Of a DNA stretch of 18,640 nucleotides, positions 14,461 through 18,640 are shown piece after piece. The position numbers were made by a program, and so were the translations under genes. The notes under the pieces are model-generated. The model saw only the letters and a program-made list of their open reading frames with translations, made no database searches and was not told the DNA's origin. Location of the stretch: assembly GCA_002317115.1 (NCBI GenBank), contig DCIP01000193.1, positions 3,830 through 22,469 of the forward strand, written 5' to 3'. The DNA is from Candidatus Scybalocola fimicaballi (GTDB lineage: Bacteria > Bacteroidota > Bacteroidia > Bacteroidales > Paludibacteraceae). Numbering within the stretch: position 1 is the first letter of the stretch; every line of letters starts with the position of its first letter.

Positions 14461-14536
14461 GGCATCAAGGTTTTGAGGATTTCAAAGGACGGAACGCCCT
14501 TGTCCCAAACACCACGCGAGCCCGTAAGGGCGAGCG
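14461..14536 (+). repeat. Dispersed hairpin repeat, copy B
   Basis: This is the inverse-orientation partner of 8678-8755. It has a hairpin with a GCCC/GGGC stem, a GTAA loop, GA opposite GA and an outer CGC/GCG stem. The stem differs from copy A (GTGC/GCAC) by paired changes that keep base pairing. It lies in the trp transcript between trpE and trpG. Confidence 0.75.
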
Positions 14537-14554
14537 AAATCAAAATTATATTAT

Positions 14555-15118
14555 ATGAAAATAGTAATTATAGATAACTACGATTCATTCACATACAACC
14601 TCTCTCACTTGGTCAAAGCACTAGGTGCAGACGTTACTGTGTATAGAAACGACCAGTTCAAATTGCCAGATCTACAGCAGTTTGACAAAATCATATTGAG
14701 CCCAGGCCCTGGTATCCCAACAGAAGCCGGCTTGCTTATGAACGTGATTGCCGAGTATAAAGGCAAGAAACCAATCTTAGGAGTTTGCCTTGGCCACCAG
14801 GCAATCGGAGAGAGTTTTGGAGGAACATTGACAAACCTATCCGACGTATTCCACGGAGTGCAGACAGACATCGACATCACAGTTGACGACTATGTGTTTG
14901 CAGGATTGGAGAAGAGAATCCCCGTCGGAAGATATCACTCATGGGTAGTCGACGCGAAAGGATTCCCAGCTGATTTGGAGATCACAGCAGTATCTGGCGA
15001 AGGACAGGTAATGGCATTGCGTCACAAGACCTTTGATATCAGAGGCATCCAGTTCCATCCAGAATCAGTGCTTACTCCAGACGGAAAGCAAATGATCAAA
15101 AACTGGTTGGAGCATTAA
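14555..15118 (+). CDS. trpG: Anthranilate synthase component II, glutamine amidotransferase
   Basis: This 187-residue class I glutamine amidotransferase releases ammonia from glutamine for TrpE. The triad is Cys78 in LGVCLGHQAIG with His168 and Glu170 in QFHPESVL; the N-terminal DNYDSFTYNL and oxyanion SPGPGIP are typical. The length fits a stand-alone TrpG with no TrpD fusion. The same fold is shared by PabA, but location in the trp operon favours TrpG, which may serve both. It is separated from trpE by repeats and is the last trp gene here; a terminator follows at 15185. Confidence 0.95.
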   Translation: MKIVIIDNYDSFTYNLSHLVKALGADVTVYRNDQFKLPDLQQFDKIILSPGPGIPTEAGLLMNVIAEYKGKKPILGVCLGHQAIGESFGGTLTNLSDVFHGVQTDIDITVDDYVFAGLEKRIPVGRYHSWVVDAKGFPADLEITAVSGEGQVMALRHKTFDIRGIQFHPESVLTPDGKQMIKNWLEH

Positions 15119-15133
15119 TCAGCGCATGTAGAG

Positions 15134-15149
15134 ACGCACGGCCGTGCGT
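15134..15149. repeat. 16-bp perfect palindrome in a GTAGAGAC-type element
   Basis: ACGCACGGCCGTGCGT follows TGTAGAG. TGTAGAGAC also occurs at the Rhs leader (10527-10535). It resembles short palindromic intergenic repeats known in several phyla. Confidence 0.6.
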
Positions 15150-15184
15150 GTCACAGAGATAATATTCGTAAAGATTAATACAAT

Positions 15185-15228
15185 AATCCCGGCTGCGTAT
15201 CAATCCGATAGCAGTCGGGATTTATATT
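15185..15228 (+). terminator. Terminator of the trp operon
   Basis: A 12-bp stem AATCCCGGCTGC/GCAGTCGGGATT (15185-15196 with 15211-15222, one wobble) with a 14-base loop is followed by TATATTT. Confidence 0.85.
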
Positions 15229-15290
15229 TGTTGAGACGAGGAAGCCCCACGTCTTTTGCCGTTTTTGTACCATATTAACATTAATTTGAT

Positions 15291-15298
15291 TAATTTTG
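15291..15298 (+). promoter_or_regulatory. -7 box for the MBOAT/SGNH operon
   Basis: TAATTTTG fits TAnnTTTG and lies 29 bases before the ATG at 15328. TTTG at 15264-15267 gives a rather wide 23-base spacer. Confidence 0.65.
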
Positions 15299-15327
15299 CA
15301 AGGATTAATAGAAAGAAATAATAATTT

Positions 15328-16776
15328 ATGATTTTTAACTCATTAGAATATTTGATATTCTTGCCGGTAGTGTTCTTGCTTTATTGGTATGTGTTCAAGA
15401 GTCTTAGATGGCAGAATCTGTTTGTTGTCGTCGTGTCATATTTCTTTTACGGAATGTGGGACTGCAAATTCCTTTTGCTTATCGCTTTCACGACACTCTG
15501 CAGCTTTGTGACTGGTATTGTGATTGGCAGTGATGTCGAAAAAGGAAATGTCAGCAAAGCGAAAGCTGTTTGTGTTTCCAATGTGGTTATAAATCTGCTG
15601 ATACTTGGAATATTCAAGTATTATAATTTTTTCGCCGACAGCTTCGTTAGCTTTATGTCTTATCTGGGAATCTCTGTTCATGCGACGTCTCTCAAATTGA
15701 TTCTCCCTGTCGGTATTTCTTTCTACACTTTTCAAGCTTTGAGTTATTCTATTGACGTCTATAAGGGAAAATTGGCGGCGACACGTGACATCATATCTTT
15801 TTTCGCATTCATTAGTTTTTTCCCTCAACTTGTGGCGGGCCCCATAGAAAGGGCTACGAATCTCCTGCCTCAGTTTGCTAAAGCCCGAATATTCGAATAT
15901 GATAAGGCTGTCGACGGAATGCGTCTCATCCTTTGGGGGTTGTTCAAGAAGATTGTCATAGCAGACAACTGTGCTGAATTCGTGGATAAGGTGTTCAACA
16001 ATTACGAGGCTCACAACGGAAGTACTCTGGCTCTTGCCGGTCTCTTTTTCGCTTTTCAGATTTACGGAGATTTTTCTGGATATTCGGATATAGCTATCGG
16101 TACGGCCAAACTGTTTGGTATCTCGCTTAGGGACAATTTCAGAATGCCATATTTTAGCCGTGATATTGCGGAGTTCTGGAAAAGGTGGCATATCTCATTG
16201 AACAAGTGGTTTGTGGACTATGTTTATATCCCGCTTGGCGGAAGCAGATGCAGTAAGATTCTTGTGGCAAGAAACGTATTTGTCATATTTCTGTTGAGTG
16301 GACTTTGGCACGGAGCCAACTGGACGTATGTTGCGTGGGGCGCTTATCACGCCTGTTTGTTCCTTCCGTTGATTATGCTGAATCTCAACAAGCGTAATAC
16401 TGATGTTGTGGCTAAAGACAAGAAATGCCCGTCGGCTAAAGAATTCTTCAGTATGCTTCTGACATTTGTGCTTGTGATCATTGGATGGATTATTTTCCGC
16501 GCGGACAACATTACTGCGGCTTATGATATTCTTGCTAAGGTTTTGAATGTCGCGTCGTGGGAAAATACGTGGTTTTCTATGACATACAAGACTCCTGTCA
16601 TAATTGCAATCTTTCTTTGTCTGATCGTTGAATGGATAAACAGAACCAGAGCCCACAGTTTTGAATTTAGCTGGATAAAGAATAAATATGTCCATTTCGC
16701 AATGTATTATTTCATTGTCGCTTGTATTGTATTGTTCTCTGGCCAAAACGTCACTTTCATTTATTTCCAGTTCTAA
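15328..16776 (+). CDS. MBOAT-family membrane O-acyltransferase (AlgI-like)
   Basis: This 482-residue protein has many membrane spans and the signature of the AlgI/DltB/PatA branch of MBOAT proteins. It contains YFFYGMWDCKF near the start, FFPQLVAGPIERA in the middle, the first conserved His at 288 (EFWKRWHISLNKWF), and the active-site His at 328 (GLWHGANWTYVAWGAYHA). Family members move an acyl group, usually acetyl, from the cytoplasm across the membrane to a partner that modifies alginate, peptidoglycan or another glycan. A putative SGNH-type partner starts 5 bases after its stop, which strongly suggests a two-component O-acetylation system. The target glycan is not indicated. The symbol is withheld because the substrate is unknown. 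Confidence 0.93.
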   Translation: MIFNSLEYLIFLPVVFLLYWYVFKSLRWQNLFVVVVSYFFYGMWDCKFLLLIAFTTLCSFVTGIVIGSDVEKGNVSKAKAVCVSNVVINLLILGIFKYYNFFADSFVSFMSYLGISVHATSLKLILPVGISFYTFQALSYSIDVYKGKLAATRDIISFFAFISFFPQLVAGPIERATNLLPQFAKARIFEYDKAVDGMRLILWGLFKKIVIADNCAEFVDKVFNNYEAHNGSTLALAGLFFAFQIYGDFSGYSDIAIGTAKLFGISLRDNFRMPYFSRDIAEFWKRWHISLNKWFVDYVYIPLGGSRCSKILVARNVFVIFLLSGLWHGANWTYVAWGAYHACLFLPLIMLNLNKRNTDVVAKDKKCPSAKEFFSMLLTFVLVIIGWIIFRADNITAAYDILAKVLNVASWENTWFSMTYKTPVIIAIFLCLIVEWINRTRAHSFEFSWIKNKYVHFAMYYFIVACIVLFSGQNVTFIYFQF

Positions 16777-16781
16777 ATGCC

Positions 16782-17864
16782 ATGGATAAATTCCTTAAAA
16801 ACTTCTGTTTGTTCTGCCTTCCAATATTGGGCATAGCGATTTTTACAATATATTGCACAGTAACGTTCCCTAAAGATGGTCAAGGAGACCTTGGTCGATT
16901 CGGATATGTCTATTTCGATGAAGATTATAATAGGTCTCTTCGCTCATTTGCCGCTACTGATACATCAAAAATAAAAAATATTCAAAGTCTTGATGAGGTC
17001 GACGCTGATTCTTCGATTCTTACGGTTGGAGACTCTTTTTCTCAGATGGGAGACGAGGGATACCAGGCATTTCTGCAGGATTTGTATCCTGGCTATACAA
17101 TTTTCAATTTCGTAGGGAAGGATGTCTCTATAGAACGTTTCCAATGGGCTGTCGACATCCTAAAAGACACTACTGTAAAACTTCCGGAAATAATTATAAT
17201 AGAGAGCGTTGAACGTAGTCTCTCCCACAGACTTTATGATATAGTGGTGTCGTCTGATGGAGTTGGTGAGAATGCTGTTAGAAGGTTGGAGCCCAAGAAT
17301 GACAGTGAACAGCCTGAGATGAATAATGGTAGCGTCGCAGATTCAAACAATAATCCTTCCTGTCTGGGTGAAGCAAAGAAGGTTTTGGCGAATACTCAGG
17401 AGTATATAAGAAAAAAACTCAATATAGAAAATCCGGTTAAGAGAGTCGGACTGAATGATTCTTTCTTTACATGTAAAGGACATGAGAATGAACTTGTTTA
17501 CTATAAGTTTGATCTGAGAAAAATGTCTCCGACGAAAGCTCCCGTATGTCAGCAAAAGATGGATTCTATTCTTTCTTTAGCTTCAAAAAGGGATATACGA
17601 TTCCTATTCGTTGTCGCTTCTGATAAATTTCATTTATACAATGAGTTTACAGTGAATAATAGTAAAAGGAATGCTGTATCACAGCTTTCGTATTTCGAGA
17701 AAGTCTATGATTCACCTATGTTCTTAAATACTCGACTAATTCTTTCTGAACATTTGAAGAATAGGGAAAAGGACATTTACAAGAGCAACGATACTCATTG
17801 GTCTGCCAAGGCGTCCAAATATGTGGCAGAGGAGATTAAGAAAAAACTTGAATCTCAAAAGTAG
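16782..17864 (+). CDS. Membrane-anchored SGNH/AlgX-like O-acetyltransferase partner
   Basis: I chose the ATG at 16782 (MDKFLKNFCLF), giving 360 residues. An earlier ATG at 16722 would overlap the MBOAT gene by 55 bases and place extra residues before the membrane anchor. The N-terminus has one hydrophobic span (CLPILGIAIFTIYCTV), with the rest in the periplasm. VGDSFSQMG places a Ser at 85 like the SGNH nucleophile, and SNDTHWSAKAS near the C-terminus supplies Asp337 and His339, the DxHW pattern of AlgX/AlgJ-type enzymes. The likely role is transferring acetyl groups delivered by the MBOAT neighbour onto a surface glycan. The central part is poorly conserved to my eye, and a polar Asn/Ser-rich insert lies near residue 180. 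Confidence 0.85.
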   Translation: MDKFLKNFCLFCLPILGIAIFTIYCTVTFPKDGQGDLGRFGYVYFDEDYNRSLRSFAATDTSKIKNIQSLDEVDADSSILTVGDSFSQMGDEGYQAFLQDLYPGYTIFNFVGKDVSIERFQWAVDILKDTTVKLPEIIIIESVERSLSHRLYDIVVSSDGVGENAVRRLEPKNDSEQPEMNNGSVADSNNNPSCLGEAKKVLANTQEYIRKKLNIENPVKRVGLNDSFFTCKGHENELVYYKFDLRKMSPTKAPVCQQKMDSILSLASKRDIRFLFVVASDKFHLYNEFTVNNSKRNAVSQLSYFEKVYDSPMFLNTRLILSEHLKNREKDIYKSNDTHWSAKASKYVAEEIKKKLESQK

Positions 17865-17891
17865 AGTGGAGTATTTTGAATCTTATCGCAT

Positions 17892-18640
17892 TTATTTCAT
17901 TCCTCTGCTTGCCTTCACAACTTCAAAGGCTTTGTTGATCTCCTGACATTTCTCATTGGCTTTGCGTACTGCGTCGGGACCCTTGCTCTCCATCAAATCA
18001 GGATGGTTGACACGCATAAGATTTCGCCAGCTTGCTTTGATCTCTTTGTCTGTGGCATCTCTGTCGATTCCAAGAGCGGCATACGCTTTCTCCAGTTCAC
18101 TTGAATATTTAGATTGATTATTGCTTTGGCTATTTTGTGAATTGCTCTGCGAATTATAGTTTTGAGAGTTTCTGTTTTGTCGTTTATCCTTTTTATTTGA
18201 TTTCTCTTTTTTATCCTTATTCTTCCTGTTTTCATACTTCATTCTCATGTAATCAAAGGAAGTTTTGGATACTTTAAGCCTTTCTGCAACTTTACGCAGA
18301 AAATTAAGTTCAGCATTAGTACAAGTCTCATCTGCATAGACTAGATCAATCAATACCCTTAAAATATCCTCGCGTTTTCTATATTCTTGACGAAATTGCT
18401 TGTTGATTTTTCTGCACACCTCTTCTACGTTATAATCCATATATTCGTAGCTTAGGTATTGCTTTACTTTGTCAACTCGTTCTTGAAAATTCTTTTTGTC
18501 ATATTTTAAGATAAATGCCTTGATAACGTCGAGCTCGCATACCATCTTCGAACGGTCCACTTTCATTGCTTCTGCCAACAACTCAACTGTAAGATCAACA
18601 AACAATTTGTCGTTATCCTCTTTTTGATTTTTTGCTTTCT
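17892..18640 (-). CDS. TerB-like plus J-domain protein (DjlA-like), N-terminus outside window
   Basis: The frame is open to the window edge (reading KAKNQKEDNDKLFVDLTVEL), so a true start lies beyond 18640; an internal TTG at 18605 is unlikely to be the start. An alpha-helical TerB-like domain (LFVDLTVELLAEAMKVD, DLVYADETCTNAELNFLRKVAERL) comes first. A Lys-rich and then Asn/Ser/Gln-rich linker of about 45 residues follows, then a C-terminal J domain with the HPD motif (RVNHPDLM) that stimulates DnaK-type ATPase. This order matches DjlA-type co-chaperones, which have an N-terminal membrane anchor that would be outside the window. It converges on the SGNH gene with a 27-base gap and no visible terminator. 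Confidence 0.88.
   Translation of the reverse strand, partial: KAKNQKEDNDKLFVDLTVELLAEAMKVDRSKMVCELDVIKAFILKYDKKNFQERVDKVKQYLSYEYMDYNVEEVCRKINKQFRQEYRKREDILRVLIDLVYADETCTNAELNFLRKVAERLKVSKTSFDYMRMKYENRKNKDKKEKSNKKDKRQNRNSQNYNSQSNSQNSQSNNQSKYSSELEKAYAALGIDRDATDKEIKASWRNLMRVNHPDLMESKGPDAVRKANEKCQEINKAFEVVKASRGMK

Noticed and set aside
15436..16191. Long minus-strand frame (251 codons) opposite the MBOAT gene.
   Set aside because: It is antisense to a clear family member, with a composition typical of a shadow frame.
16722..16781. Upstream ATG for the SGNH gene that would add 20 residues.
   Set aside because: It overlaps the MBOAT coding end by 55 bases and places a non-signal-like segment before the membrane anchor; the ATG at 16782 fits better.
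18606..18640. TTG at 18603-18605 as the start of the J-domain protein.
   Set aside because: The frame stays open to the window edge and the helical domain already begins before it, so the gene is partial.

Overview
The window suggests a member of the Bacteroidales (phylum Bacteroidota). Three things point there: type IX secretion (T9SS) C-terminal sorting domains on two large exported proteins, promoters with the phylum's TAnnTTTG -7 box and sometimes a -33 TTTG, and A-rich start regions with few strong Shine-Dalgarno sites. Both strands carry genes. I saw no rRNA, tRNA or CRISPR array.

Layout. 1-1957: end of an Ig-like T9SS surface protein, then an outer-membrane beta-barrel protein and a terminator. 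1958-5226: regulatory region with three stacked palindromes, a secreted GH74-type xyloglucanase with a T9SS tail, and a strong terminator. 5227-7510: a probable 30-residue membrane protein, a surface lipoprotein of the Fibrobacter-paralogous-domain type (minus), and a secreted alpha/beta hydrolase. 7639-8048: an antitoxin-like small gene whose PIN-type toxin partner seems reduced to a 34-codon remnant. 8127-10613 (minus): an AT-rich accessory island of two decayed Rhs cassettes. One keeps an Rhs-core end, a zincin-like C-terminal domain and a lipoprotein immunity candidate. The other keeps only an Rhs scar and an exported candidate immunity protein.

10750-15222: a tryptophan operon, trpB-trpA-trpE-trpG. 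A promoter with both boxes precedes a complete classical attenuator: a 32-residue leader peptide with three clustered Trp codons, a 1:2 hairpin over those codons, a 13-bp antiterminator and a Rho-independent terminator just before trpB. trpD, trpC and trpF are absent. trpE and trpG are separated by a 7-bp tandem repeat and a hairpin-bearing dispersed repeat whose second copy lies in the Rhs island. 15291-17864: an MBOAT/SGNH pair for surface-glycan O-acylation. 17892-18640 (minus): partial TerB + J-domain co-chaperone.

How they work together. trpE+trpG make anthranilate and trpA+trpB do the last step, so the missing middle steps must be encoded elsewhere. The GH74 enzyme and the Ig-like protein are probably both sent to the cell surface by T9SS. 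The two best leads are the four-segment trp attenuator and the Rhs cassettes with their repeats. No gene-free stretch over 300 bases is empty: the longest stretch lacking a confident gene (about 10486-10804) holds a repeat, the Rhs-cassette promoter, a doubtful small reading frame and the trp promoter.
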